A stretch of 64,000 nucleotides of DNA from Amycolatopsis anabasis (GCF_009765355.1 NZ_VTHK01000009.1:62001-126000), one strand, 5' to 3'. Counted from the stretch's first letter, positions 25,942 through 34,354 are shown. The notes: generated by a model not told the origin, from the sequence alone. Numbers and translations are program-made.

Positions 25942-26817
25942 TCAGTGCTTTTCGGCCTCGGCCAGGAAGGCGTGGGCGGCGGGGGACAGTTCGGCGCGGC
26001 GACTGACCAAGGCGATCCGGAGCGTGCTCTTCGGTTCGATGTCCAGCACCCGGGCTCCGGCATTCTCGGCGAACGTGCGCCAGGACTCGGTCAGCACGGC
26101 GAACCCGACGCCCGCCAGCACCAGCGGCAGAATCGTCGTCCGGTGCTCGGTCTCGGTCGCCACGGTGAACGCGATGCCCGACTCCCGCAGCCCGTCGACG
26201 TAGGCGCGCATACCGGTGCCCCGCTGGCCGACGATCAGCCGGTGCCCCGCCAGGTCTTCGCGGGCGACGGGCCGCCCGGCGGGAAACGGGCCGTCGCCCG
26301 GAGTCACCAGCACGAATCGCTGCTCCCCGACCGGGTGCGCGGTCACTTCCTTGTCCGGCAACGGGTCCGGGGTGGCCAGCAGCCCAAGTTCGGCGGTACC
26401 CGTGCGGACCAGGTCGACGACATCGCGCGGGGTGAACGCGGCCCGGATGGTCACCGACACGCCGGGATACCGGTCGCTGAAGCCGCGGATCATCGTGGTC
26501 AGCGGCTCCACCGCCTGCGAAGGCATCGCCGCGATGTCCAGTCGCCCCTCGCGCAGTTCGTGCACGGCGGCCACCCGGGCACGCGCCGTCTGCAGGCTGC
26601 GCACGGCCGCGCGAGCCGGATCGATCAGCGCCTTCCCCGCCTCGGTGAGCACCGCCCGCCGCCCGATCCGGTGGAACAGGTCACCGCCCAGGTCGCGTTC
26701 GAGCGCCCGCATCGACTGGGACAACGACGGCTGCGACACGTACAGCACCGAAGCCGCCCGGCCGAACCCGCCGTGGTCCACAATGGCCAGGAAGTACTCA
26801 AGCTGCCGGATGTCCAT
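25942..26817 (-). CDS. LysR-family regulator of the dicarboxylate operon
   Basis: A 291-aa protein with the LysR winged helix at its start (MDIRQLEYFLAIVDHGGFGRAASVLYVSQPSLSQSMRALE) and a periplasmic-binding-like sensor domain (about 90-290). It lies directly upstream of the dehydrogenase and dctA on the same strand, while most LysR genes diverge from their targets. The 73-nt gap to the dehydrogenase holds TTATAGGC and GCTTATCA stretches that could be a site. The HAD gene upstream is 55 nt away. Confidence 0.88.
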   Translation of the reverse strand: MDIRQLEYFLAIVDHGGFGRAASVLYVSQPSLSQSMRALERDLGGDLFHRIGRRAVLTEAGKALIDPARAAVRSLQTARARVAAVHELREGRLDIAAMPSQAVEPLTTMIRGFSDRYPGVSVTIRAAFTPRDVVDLVRTGTAELGLLATPDPLPDKEVTAHPVGEQRFVLVTPGDGPFPAGRPVAREDLAGHRLIVGQRGTGMRAYVDGLRESGIAFTVATETEHRTTILPLVLAGVGFAVLTESWRTFAENAGARVLDIEPKSTLRIALVSRRAELSPAAHAFLAEAEKH

Positions 26818-26872
26818 GAGCCCAATTCTCGGCAGCCGCCCACCAGTCCCGCCGGTGGGGCGTACCGGGTTC

Positions 26873-27526
26873 TCAGCCGAGGACGCGCACCTGCACGCCG
26901 TCCTCCAGCACCTCGAGGTCGGCCAGGCCGGGGACGCGCGCGGTGGGTTCGACCGCGCGGAGATCGCGGGTTCCCACGGCGAGCACCGGCATCCCGGCCG
27001 CGAGTCCCGCCCGCACCCCGGCCGGCGCGTCCTCCACCACGAGGCATTGGTTCGGCGCGATGCCGAGCCGGGTGGCGGCGGTCAGGTACCCCTCGGGCTC
27101 GGGTTTCCCGGCGCTGAGCTGATCGGCGGTGACCAGCACCTCGGGCGTCGGCAGGCCGGCGGCGGCCAGCCGCGCCCGCGCCGCGGGTTCGGTGCACGCC
27201 GTGACCACGGCCCACGGCCAGTCGGCGAGAGAGGCGAGCAGTTCACCGGCGCCCGGGAGGGCGACCACCTCGTCGGCGTACGCGGTCTCCAGGGTCAGCA
27301 GTTCGGCGTTCTCCGCGAGGTTGACCTCCGCGGGGCGGTCCGGCAGCACCTCGGCCATCACCTCCTGGCCCGGTCGGCCGTGCACCCGGTCGAGGAAGCT
27401 CGCGGGATCGATCCCCACCCGGGCGGCCCAGACGCGCCAGACGCGCTCGACGACCGCGTCGGAGTTGACCAGGGTGCCGTCGAGGTCGAACAGTACGGCG
27501 CGGACGCGAAACTCGAAGCCAGCCAT
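26873..27526 (-). CDS. HAD-superfamily sugar-phosphatase-like hydrolase
   Basis: A 217-aa protein with HAD motif I VLFDLDGTLVNSD, motif II VVTACTEP, motif III Lys in SAGKPEPEGYL and motif IV VVEDAPAGVRAGLAAGM. Motif spacing and cap size match the beta-phosphoglucomutase / sugar-phosphate phosphatase subfamily. It diverges from a ROK regulator 65 bp away, which suggests a sugar-related role. The substrate cannot be told from sequence. Confidence 0.85.
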   Translation of the reverse strand: MAGFEFRVRAVLFDLDGTLVNSDAVVERVWRVWAARVGIDPASFLDRVHGRPGQEVMAEVLPDRPAEVNLAENAELLTLETAYADEVVALPGAGELLASLADWPWAVVTACTEPAARARLAAAGLPTPEVLVTADQLSAGKPEPEGYLTAATRLGIAPNQCLVVEDAPAGVRAGLAAGMPVLAVGTRDLRAVEPTARVPGLADLEVLEDGVQVRVLG

Positions 27527-27591
27527 GGTCCTCCTTTAAGTTCTCCAGGTGAATAAAATAGCCGGAAACGGCCGTCGAGGAAAGGAGCCCG

Positions 27592-28710
27592 GTGCCCGAA
27601 CCGCTCGCCGCCGGCAAACTGCTGACCCTCCTCCACATGCGGGGGGCGATGACCCGCGCGCAGGCCACCGAAAGCCTCGGGCTGGCGCGCAGCGCCATCG
27701 GGGTAGCCGTCGACGAGCTGGTGGGGCTCGGCCTGATCCGCACCGCTCCGGCCGGTCCCGCCGCCGGTCGGGGCCGTCCCTCACCGCTGATCGAGCCGGA
27801 TCCGCGCGGCCCGGTCGCCGTCGCGGTCGAACTGCGGCCCGGCTACCTGCGGGTGGCGACGGCGGGGCTCGGCCTGACCGCGCTGCGGATCGCCACGCAT
27901 CCGGTCCCGGATCTCGAGCCCGCGGCGGTGGCGCGGCAGGTGGCCGAACTGGTCGACGGCATCGGACCGTGCGCCGGGGTGTGCGTGATGGTGCCGGGGG
28001 CGCTGCGGGAAGCCGACGGTCACGTCCGCTCGGCCCTGCACCTCGGCTGGAACGAGGAGCCGTTCGGCGCCCGGTTGGGCGAGCGGATCACCGCACCGCT
28101 GCGGTTCGGTGACGACGGCACGCTCGCCGGGCTCGCCGAGTACCACCGCGGCGCCGGCCGGGGGACGACCACCATGCTCCTGCTCTGCTGCGAACACCGG
28201 GGGATCGGTGGCTCGCTGGTCAACGCGGGCGTGGTCTTCGGCAAGAACTCCTTCGGGGTGCAGGCCGGGCACATCACCGTGGATTCGGCCGGACCGCGCT
28301 GCCCGTGCGGCGCGCGCGGGTGCCTGGAGTTGTACGCGGACGGCGCGGCGATGCTCCGGGAAGCCGGTGCCGATCCGGGGGAGGCCCAGGAGGCGGCGGT
28401 GGCACGGGTGCTGGCGGAGGACGCGGCCGTGGTCCGGCACGCGGTCGAGTTCCTCGGCGCCGGGCTGGCCGCGCTCACCAACATCCTCGCCCCGGAGCGG
28501 ATCGTCCTCAGTGGACTCCTCGGCCGGCTGGCGGCCGCGCGGCCGGGGCTGCTGCGATCCGTCCTCGACGAGCGATCGATCGTGGCGAGGAGCGACCGCA
28601 CGGACCTCACCGCCGGCGAGCTGGCCCACCCGGTGCTCGTGGGGGCGTTGGACCGGGCCTTCGCTCCCTTGCTGGCCAACCCCGGGCTCACCGCGACACC
28701 GGATCGGTGA
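27592..28710 (+). CDS. ROK-family transcriptional regulator
   Basis: A 372-aa protein. An N-terminal winged helix (about 8-60; TRAQATESLGLARSAIGVAVDELVGLGLIR) is followed by a ROK fold with the zinc site GHITVDSAGPRCPCGARGCLE. ROK repressors respond to sugars. GTG 27592 has AAAGGAG 4-10 nt upstream. The sugar-kinase motif is weak, so a pure regulator is most likely. The gene is divergent from the HAD hydrolase, its likely target. Seven nt after its stop a B-type repeat array begins. Confidence 0.87.
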   Translation: MPEPLAAGKLLTLLHMRGAMTRAQATESLGLARSAIGVAVDELVGLGLIRTAPAGPAAGRGRPSPLIEPDPRGPVAVAVELRPGYLRVATAGLGLTALRIATHPVPDLEPAAVARQVAELVDGIGPCAGVCVMVPGALREADGHVRSALHLGWNEEPFGARLGERITAPLRFGDDGTLAGLAEYHRGAGRGTTTMLLLCCEHRGIGGSLVNAGVVFGKNSFGVQAGHITVDSAGPRCPCGARGCLELYADGAAMLREAGADPGEAQEAAVARVLAEDAAVVRHAVEFLGAGLAALTNILAPERIVLSGLLGRLAAARPGLLRSVLDERSIVARSDRTDLTAGELAHPVLVGALDRAFAPLLANPGLTATPDR

Positions 28711-28716
28711 GGAATC

Positions 28717-28792
28717 GCGAGTCCCCCGTTTCGGACGTGCGAGACCCCCGTTTCAGCACACCGAGTTCCCCATTTCGGAAGGCGAGTTCCCG
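28717..28792. repeat. B-type 22-bp repeat array, copy 3
   Basis: Four tandem units begin 7 nt after the ROK gene stop, in the order CGCGAGTCCCCCGTTTCGGA, a variant with GAGACCCCC, CGAGTTCCCCATTTCGG and a shortened last unit GCGAGTTCCCGCC. It matches the B part of copy 1 nearly base for base in its first unit. There are no A units here. Confidence 0.8.
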
Positions 28793-28861
28793 CCTTGTTA
28801 CATTCCAACGCTTGCCCGCGATATATCACGCACGATACGGAACGTGCCCCGGGGGTGCGAG

Positions 28862-29827
28862 GTGTCTCAGGTATCGGGTGTCCCGGAGCCCCGTAGCACC
28901 GCCCTGCCCCAGGCGCTCGGGAACGCCCTGCGGTACGGGCCGTTCCACCGCGCGCTCGCCGAAGCCATCGAACACCGGGGGCTGTCGCTGTCCCGCCTGC
29001 GCGCGCACCTGGCCGCGCGGGACATCGCGATCGCGGAGTCGACCCTGAGTTACTGGCAGCGAGGGCTGCGGCATCCGTCCGTGCCCCGTTCGCTCGCCGT
29101 GGTCCGCGCGCTGGAACAGGTGCTGCGACTTCCGGACGACAGCCTGGTCGTCCTGCTCGGCCCGCGGCGGCGCGCCCCGGAGGTCAGCGAGCATCGGCCC
29201 GCGATCTCGGAGCTGAGCCAGAGCTGGGCGGAGACCTGCACGCTGCTGGACGAGTTCACCGGGGTGTCCGGGGTTCCCTGCAATTCGGATCTGGACCTGG
29301 CGACCGTGATCGACGCCCTGCGCTTGACCGCGGAGGGCGGGATCGGCGAGCTCACCTCGACGATGGTGGTCCGCGCCCGCCGCCCCGGACCGGACGGCTT
29401 CGTGGTCACGCATCAGGCGGAGCCCGGCACGGAAGCCGAAGTCCCCCAGGCGTTCGCCGTCGACGGGTGCCGGCTGGGCAGGGTGCGGCGGCACCCGTCG
29501 TCCGCCGGGATGGTGTTCGAGGCGTTGTTCGACCGGAGGCTGGACGAAGGGGACACCCACGTGTTCACGTTCCGGGTGACGCTGGCCAAATCGCTCCGGT
29601 CCACCAGTTTCCACCGGACCATTCGAGGCAGGATGTCGGCCTACCTCCTGCGCATGCGCTGCGATCCGGCGGCGCTGCCCGTCCGCTGCACCAGGGTGGT
29701 GCGCGAACGCGAAGGGCTCGACCCGATCGTCAGCGAATCCCTGCTGTGCGGCCACGGCGGCGTCGTCAGCGCCTACTTCGAGAACCTGGGCCCCGGGGTG
29801 GCCGGTATCGATCTCATCTGGGACTAG
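28862..29827 (+). CDS. XRE-like helix-turn-helix protein of unknown function
   Basis: A 321-aa protein. Residues 15-90 hold a helix-turn-helix of XRE type (FHRALAEAIEHRGLSLSRLRAHLAARDIAIAESTLSYWQRGLRHPS), followed by a beta-rich domain of about 200 aa that I do not recognise (ELTSTMVVRARRPGPDGFVVTHQ...). GTG 28862 is the first start that gives a natural N-terminus; the ribosome site is weak. Similar proteins often stand alone. The stop lies inside a 14-bp palindrome shared with the convergent gene's stop. Confidence 0.65.
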   Translation: MSQVSGVPEPRSTALPQALGNALRYGPFHRALAEAIEHRGLSLSRLRAHLAARDIAIAESTLSYWQRGLRHPSVPRSLAVVRALEQVLRLPDDSLVVLLGPRRRAPEVSEHRPAISELSQSWAETCTLLDEFTGVSGVPCNSDLDLATVIDALRLTAEGGIGELTSTMVVRARRPGPDGFVVTHQAEPGTEAEVPQAFAVDGCRLGRVRRHPSSAGMVFEALFDRRLDEGDTHVFTFRVTLAKSLRSTSFHRTIRGRMSAYLLRMRCDPAALPVRCTRVVREREGLDPIVSESLLCGHGGVVSAYFENLGPGVAGIDLIWD

Positions 29828-29834
29828 CTAGTCC
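29821..29834. terminator. 14-bp palindrome carrying both convergent stop codons
   Basis: GGACTAGCTAGTCC is a perfect palindrome. It holds the TAG stop of the XRE-like gene (29825-29827) and the CTA complement of the convergent gene's stop (29828-29830). It has no loop and no T-run, so a terminator role is only possible. Confidence 0.3.
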
Positions 29835-30361
29835 GGGATTCCGCGCCTGCGCCGCACGATCTCCCGGCCGATCACCGCCAGCCCGGCCACGACGGCGGCC
29901 ACCAGACCGATCACGACCTCGGGCCGCGCCCCCTCGGGCCGGTCCCCGTCCACCGGTGGCTTCACCCGCTGCTGCTCCAAGCCGATCTCCCGGCCCGGCA
30001 CAGCGCGAGGCGGTGTCGCCCGCAGGGGCGCGCGCTCGCCGCCGTCCGCGATGGCGGTCACGGCGATGAGCTGCGGCGCCCCCGCGGGCACACCGGCCGC
30101 ACCGCGAACGAGATCCGCGCTGAGCGGGTAAACCGGAGACCCCCGATCGGCGATCGAGACCCGTTTCGGCTCGATGTGGTGGATCTGCCGGAAATAGGAC
30201 CCCGCGAAACCGTTCGCGGCACGCACGGCGGCGGAATCCGCCGGTGACGGCGGAACCACCGCACCGCCGGCGCAGGCGTGCGTCGCGGCGAACAGCAATG
30301 CGCACACCGCCGCGAGGACCCTGCTCGATTTCCGGCAGATCCGGACCATTCCCCGGGTCAT
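29828..30361 (-). CDS. Secreted or membrane-anchored protein of unknown function
   Basis: A 177-aa protein with a signal peptide (about 1-31, THACAGG) and one C-terminal membrane helix (VVIGLVAAVVAGLAVIG) followed by a basic tail REIVRRRRG. The middle (about 40-120) is short, with NGFAGSYFRQIHHIEPKRVSIADRG. The helix-plus-basic-tail end resembles a cell-wall-sorted protein, but no LPxTG is present. ATG 30361 or ATG 30349 may be the start. I do not recognise it. Confidence 0.55.
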   Translation of the reverse strand: MTRGMVRICRKSSRVLAAVCALLFAATHACAGGAVVPPSPADSAAVRAANGFAGSYFRQIHHIEPKRVSIADRGSPVYPLSADLVRGAAGVPAGAPQLIAVTAIADGGERAPLRATPPRAVPGREIGLEQQRVKPPVDGDRPEGARPEVVIGLVAAVVAGLAVIGREIVRRRRGIPD

Positions 30362-30604
30362 CCCGTCACGAGGGCGGAACGCGCGACCCGTCGAGTGGAT
30401 GTGCGGCCCACGGGACCACTCCTTGTCGCAGCGAGACCGGCACGGTTCGTGCCGGTCGCCGGGCGGGTATGCCCGACTGCGACTACCTTGCGCCGCAAGG
30501 CTTTCCCGGACAACCTCCGGAAGCGGGGGCCGGAGCCGCCCGGCGATCGTTCACGGGTGCGGCAACCGCCGGACCCCGGTGCGCGGGAAGATTCACCGGG
30601 GGAG

Positions 30605-30621
30605 GTTCACAACTTGTGAAC
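30605..30621. promoter_or_regulatory. 17-bp palindrome between the terpene operon and a secreted-protein gene
   Basis: GTTCACAACTTGTGAAC has perfect 8-bp arms around one central base. It lies 3 nt after the 2-methylisoborneol synthase stop and about 245 bp upstream of the next minus-strand gene. It looks more like a protein-binding site than a terminator because the arms are AT-rich and have no loop. Confidence 0.45.
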
Positions 30622-30624
30622 GGG

Positions 30625-31938
30625 CTACGTGGTGGCGGGCTGGGTCCGGTAGCGGGGGTTGGTGGCGTGCCATTCGAAGCCGCCACCCATCCACGACTGC
30701 AGCCCCCGCAGGAACCGGTGCAGTTCCGGGGACGGCACGGCTTGGAGTTCGCGGTGCAGGGCCTGGAAGTCGCGGACCACGTTGTTGTGCAGTTCGACGG
30801 TCGCTTCGGTGGCCTCGTCGATGGAGCAGTCCCGGTCGGCGGCGATCTGCAGGACCATGTTGCAGGGCGGATTCTCGTCCGCCAGGTCCTTGGTCACCGA
30901 ATGCAGGTCGTTGACGAGCACCGAGGCGGTCCCGGCCCAGAAGGCGGCGCGGCGGGCCCGCGGCTCGTAATAGAGGTTCGCGGGCAGTTCGTAGCCGCCC
31001 AGGACGTCGATGACCGTCATGGAGGTGTAGAAGCTGTCGTGCTGCCGGGCCGCGAGGTACTTCCACGCGGGTGGGCTCTGTTCGGTGTGCTTCCAAGCCG
31101 CGTAGGCGGTCCAGCTCACGAACATCGCGAACGTGGAGTAGCAGACCCGCTGAACCTGGGCGGGAGTGGCGTAGCGCGTCAAGTGCTCGACGGCCGACCC
31201 CAGGGCGACGAGCACGCGGTCGCCCGCGAGCGTCTTGTCGAGTTCGCGGGTGAACTCCCCGGCGGGCGGGACCGGGTCCATGGCCGCCATCGCCAGGGTC
31301 AGCCGCTCGGGCAGTTCCGTCGGCGTGGCGCCCAGCGCGGTGTCGTCCGCGTACAGGTCGTCCGCGGCCCACCACGCCGCGTTCAGCTTCGCCGCGACCA
31401 GCAACCGGTCCGGATCGGCGCAGTCGGGATGCGCCAGCGTGACCAGCCGCCCGAACCGCGTTTTGCGGATCTGGTCGAGTTCCTCGTCGGGGAAGCCGCA
31501 TTCGGCCGCCCAGGCGACCAGCCGCTCGTCGACCTCGTCCGCGAGGACGTCGTCGACGCGCTCGGTCACGGGGCAGTACAGCGGTGTCGCCGTCCCGTCC
31601 CCCCACGCCCGGTCCGCGTAGCCGGGTTCCGGCACGGCCGGCGCCTCGGCCGGCGGCTGAGCCAGCTGGGCGGCCAGCCGAGCGGCCGAAGTTCCCAGAC
31701 CCGACGGCCAGCCCGGAAGAGCGGGGAACCCGTCCGGCGGATCCGGAACGGGCGGGGGTGCCGCCGTCTCCTCTTGTCCGGGCGCGTCGGCGACGGCCGG
31801 TGCTTGTTCGGCCGGAACGTCTTGCGGCGCCGGTGCTTCCGTCACGAGCCGGGCGGCCGAGGTGCCCAGGCCGGTCGGCGTGGGCAACCCGCCAGGCAGC
31901 GGCCGGGCGTGGGGAGGTGCGGGATGGGTGTCCGTCAT
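30625..31938 (-). CDS. 2-methylisoborneol synthase (family of methylated-monoterpene cyclases)
   Basis: A 437-aa class I terpene synthase. A Pro/Ala-rich N-terminal region (1-115) precedes the catalytic fold. The aspartate-rich motif reads DDLYADD and the NSE motif reads NDLHSVTKDLADE; the C-terminal FEWHATNPRY block matches 2-MIB synthases. It cyclises 2-methylgeranyl diphosphate to 2-methylisoborneol, an earthy odorant. The N-terminal region repeats GLGTSAARL at 23-31 and 80-88. ATG 31938 follows AGGGGGC. It is 20 nt downstream of the GPP methyltransferase gene, the usual two-gene operon. Confidence 0.9.
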   Translation of the reverse strand: MTDTHPAPPHARPLPGGLPTPTGLGTSAARLVTEAPAPQDVPAEQAPAVADAPGQEETAAPPPVPDPPDGFPALPGWPSGLGTSAARLAAQLAQPPAEAPAVPEPGYADRAWGDGTATPLYCPVTERVDDVLADEVDERLVAWAAECGFPDEELDQIRKTRFGRLVTLAHPDCADPDRLLVAAKLNAAWWAADDLYADDTALGATPTELPERLTLAMAAMDPVPPAGEFTRELDKTLAGDRVLVALGSAVEHLTRYATPAQVQRVCYSTFAMFVSWTAYAAWKHTEQSPPAWKYLAARQHDSFYTSMTVIDVLGGYELPANLYYEPRARRAAFWAGTASVLVNDLHSVTKDLADENPPCNMVLQIAADRDCSIDEATEATVELHNNVVRDFQALHRELQAVPSPELHRFLRGLQSWMGGGFEWHATNPRYRTQPATT

Positions 31939-31958
31939 TGCTGCGCCCCCTGTGTCGG

Positions 31959-32828
31959 TCAGATGCGGTCGGCGGCGATGAGCAGGTAGTGGAAGCTGCC
32001 TTCGCGGTAGGCCGTGAGGAACGTTTCCTCGATCCCGGTGGTCACCGAGGATTTGGCGCGCAGTTCCCAGTACGGGATCGTTTGAGCGGTCAGGTCGACG
32101 ACGGCGATCGGGACGAGATTGGCCGCCATCATCGCCTTGAAGTACGCGCTGCGGGGATGAATGTTGCAGGTGTAATGCTGGTCGATCTGGCTGACCGCCT
32201 TGGACCGGCCACCGGTCACGTCGTTGTAGCAGCCGGTGATGCACACGTACCGGCCCCCGAACACCAATTGCCGCGAGTGCTCGGCGAACAGTTCGAACAG
32301 ATCCACGTACATGGTGCTCTCGTTGTTCCAGATCCCCCGCATGCTGCCGGTCTCGAAACCGGTGTCGAGCATGTTGCGGAAGTGGTAGCGCACCGCATTG
32401 TCCACCCCGCGCAGTTTCGCCTGCTGGTTGGCGAACTCCACCTGCTGCTCCGAAATCGATATCCCGTCCACCCGGCACCCGAAACGCTGGTGCGCCATTA
32501 TGCTGCTGCCGCCGCGTCCGCACCCGGCGTCCAGCAAACGGTCCCCGGGCCCGACGTCGCCGAGGTGATCGAGCAGCACCTCGGCCTGCACGGTTTCCAA
32601 CCGGTGCAGTTCGGCGATGATCCGCTCGTCCCGGGTGTCCTCGGCGCTTTCCAGTACGGACCAGTCGACCTCGCCGATCCCGTAGTGGTGGTGGTAAAGA
32701 CCGTCGACATCGCCCAACCGGAGGTTGACCGGGTTCTTCTCCTTGTTCCAATAGGACGCCACAGCTTTTTGGTAGTCACTGCGCAGGACATTGCCCGGAT
32801 TGGAACGTGTCATGGACGCAGATGTCAC
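31959..32828 (-). CDS. Geranyl diphosphate 2-C-methyltransferase
   Basis: A 289-aa SAM-dependent methyltransferase. Motif I is LLDAGCGRGGSSIMA; other family blocks are YHHHYGIGEVDW, FRNMLDTGF, NNESTMYVDL and ITGCYNDVTGG. It adds a methyl group to GPP to give 2-methyl-GPP for the next gene's product. GTG 32828 is preferred to ATG 32813 because GAAGGGA lies 8-14 nt upstream. Common operon members such as a cyclic-nucleotide-binding protein are not seen next to it. Confidence 0.92.
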   Translation of the reverse strand: MTSASMTRSNPGNVLRSDYQKAVASYWNKEKNPVNLRLGDVDGLYHHHYGIGEVDWSVLESAEDTRDERIIAELHRLETVQAEVLLDHLGDVGPGDRLLDAGCGRGGSSIMAHQRFGCRVDGISISEQQVEFANQQAKLRGVDNAVRYHFRNMLDTGFETGSMRGIWNNESTMYVDLFELFAEHSRQLVFGGRYVCITGCYNDVTGGRSKAVSQIDQHYTCNIHPRSAYFKAMMAANLVPIAVVDLTAQTIPYWELRAKSSVTTGIEETFLTAYREGSFHYLLIAADRI

Positions 32829-32874
32829 AGATGAGTCCCTTCAAGTGTTGTTCGTGGCACGACACGGGTTTCTA

Positions 32875-32889
32875 TTTCGGCGACCGAAA
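32875..32889. promoter_or_regulatory. Dyad upstream of the 2-MIB operon
   Basis: TTTCGG-CGA-CCGAAA is a perfect 6-bp dyad with a 3-bp spacer. It lies 47-61 bp upstream of the GTG start of the GPP methyltransferase, in the AT-richer segment. It is a candidate operator or promoter element. Confidence 0.4.
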
Positions 32890-33326
32890 CAAAAAGAAGT
32901 TAGCACCTGGAAACGGTCATCGGTACCGCTACCTCCCGGCGGGCGAGGGGCTTCCGTAGTCGGTGGATTGCTTGTGCCTTAGCCACTATGCGCGCTGTGC
33001 CCCGCTCTGAACACCCATCGACGCGAGGACAACTCGAAAGGTGACAACGGCAACCGAACACCCACCGGCGCCCGCCCCCGCAATCCGCGTCATTACACCG
33101 ACACGGCGGGGCGCTGGGCCAATACGGTGAAACCCGCCGAGCGGTTTGCTGACTGCGCGTCGCTGGCCGTTAAGAAATGGGACTCGGCCGTCGCCGCGAA
33201 TTGATCTTTAAGTGCCGGGATTGGGCGCCGGGGGATAGGGGCAATGACTGGGCCGATGCGGTGATTCGTGCGTCGATGACCCGCCCGTGCGACGTCGGTG
33301 GGGTAGGGCGTTGGCGGTCCGGGTGA

Positions 33327-33351
33327 CCGGGGCGGGCGAGATCCGCCCCGG
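33327..33351 (-). terminator. Hairpin downstream of the DHFR-family gene
   Basis: CCGGGGCGG and CCGCCCCGG form a perfect 9-bp stem with the 7-nt loop GCGAGAT, 36 nt past the stop codon of the gene at 33388-33963. No T-run follows, as is common in high-GC actinobacteria. Confidence 0.6.
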
Positions 33352-33387
33352 CACGGATGGCGTACGAATTACCGCGCGGAACGTCGG

Positions 33388-33963
33388 TCACCGGACGACG
33401 TCGTAGACCAGCTTCTGGATCCCGTTGGCGTAGGGCTGGCTCTCGACGAGCTTGAGGTTCTGCTTGTCCTTGTCGGTGTCGCTGAACAGCCGCTTGCCCG
33501 CGCCGAGCAGGACCGGGAAGACCAGCAGGTGGTAGCGGTCGATCAGGCGGGCATCGGACAGGTTGCGGTTCAGGGTGGCGCTGCCGTGGACGATGATCGT
33601 CCCGCCCGCGGTCTCCTTGAGCGCGGCGACGTCGTCCAGGGAACGGAGAATGTTGATCTCGCCCCAGTTGGTCACCAGGTCCTGCTCCCGCAGCGTGGTC
33701 GACACGACGTACTTCGGCATCGCGTTGTAGCCGGGGAACTCCGCGGTCATGTCCGGCCACACCGGCGAGAACGCCTGGTAGCTGACGCGGCCCAGCAGCA
33801 TGGCCGCGGCCTCGTCCTGCTCGCGGGTCTTGATCTCGTAGGCGGCCTCGTCGAACTGGATGTCCTTGACGGTCCAGCCGGAGTTGCGGTAGCCCGGCTC
33901 TCCGCCAGGCGCCTCGACGACGCCGTCGAGCGAGACGAACGCGGTGGCGATCAGGGTGCGCAT
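33388..33963 (-). CDS. Dihydrofolate-reductase-fold protein (RibD C-terminal type)
   Basis: A 191-aa protein with family blocks ATAFVSLDGVVEAPGG, LLGRVSYQAFSPVWP, YVVSTTLREQDLVTNW, IIVHGSATLNRNL and YHLLVFPVLLGAGKRLF. These proteins bind NADPH, but their substrates are mostly unknown, and true folate reduction is not implied. ATG 33963. A second member of the family is at 35225-35824. Confidence 0.85.
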   Translation of the reverse strand: MRTLIATAFVSLDGVVEAPGGEPGYRNSGWTVKDIQFDEAAYEIKTREQDEAAAMLLGRVSYQAFSPVWPDMTAEFPGYNAMPKYVVSTTLREQDLVTNWGEINILRSLDDVAALKETAGGTIIVHGSATLNRNLSDARLIDRYHLLVFPVLLGAGKRLFSDTDKDKQNLKLVESQPYANGIQKLVYDVVR

Positions 33964-34079
33964 GTGGTTGCTCCTTGGTTGTTCGGACGTGCTGTCGTCA
34001 GTGCGTCGAACGGGAGCTGCCGAATGCGACAAGCCGCGCCGGGAATTTCCGTCGCGCCGATCTTGCCCGCGCCCGCCGG

Positions 34080-34307
34080 TCACTCGTCGCGCAGGGAGCG
34101 GCGGATCTCCTCCAGCTTGTCGCGGGCCGACTTGTCGCGTTCGGCGAGTTCGTCGTCGAACGCCTTCGCCTCCGGCGTCTCGCCGGCCAGCTCGGTCGAG
34201 CCGAGCGCGGTCGCGAACCGGTTCTCGATCCGGTCGCGGACGTAGTCGAAGTTCGGCACTCCGGACTCGGTGTAGTCGCCTTCCGGTGGCGTGGTGTCGC
34301 TGGGCAT
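34080..34307 (-). CDS. Small charged protein of unknown function
   Basis: A 75-aa acidic helical protein (PNFDYVRDRIENRFATALGSTELAGETPEAKAFDDELAERDKSARDKLEEIRRSLRDE). The highly charged C-terminal half is predicted helical or coiled. PspA-like or cytoplasmic helper roles are possible, but there is no clear match. ATG 34307 has weak ribosome-binding context. It sits between two DHFR-family genes. Confidence 0.55.
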   Translation of the reverse strand: MPSDTTPPEGDYTESGVPNFDYVRDRIENRFATALGSTELAGETPEAKAFDDELAERDKSARDKLEEIRRSLRDE

Positions 34308-34354
34308 GGGTGCACGGTAGCCCCGCGGCCGGTGTCCGGGCAGTCTCGACTTCA

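Larger units (their letters stand above)
32829..33387. other. 559-bp gene-free stretch upstream of the 2-MIB operon
   Basis: No coding frame with good codon use is seen. It holds a dyad at 32875-32889, a strong hairpin at 33327-33351, and an AT-richer segment near 32870-32910 that probably holds the operon promoter. The rest (about 32990-33320) shows nothing I can name. Confidence 0.5.

Noticed and set aside
26839..26859. CCCACC/GGTGGG hairpin between the HAD and LysR genes
   Set aside because: Only 6 bp with a 9-nt loop; such stems are frequent by chance at this GC content.
30625..32751. A 708-residue methyltransferase-terpene synthase fusion
   Set aside because: The part before 31938 is the GPP methyltransferase gene read in the wrong frame; the true terpene synthase starts at ATG 31938 with a ribosome site.
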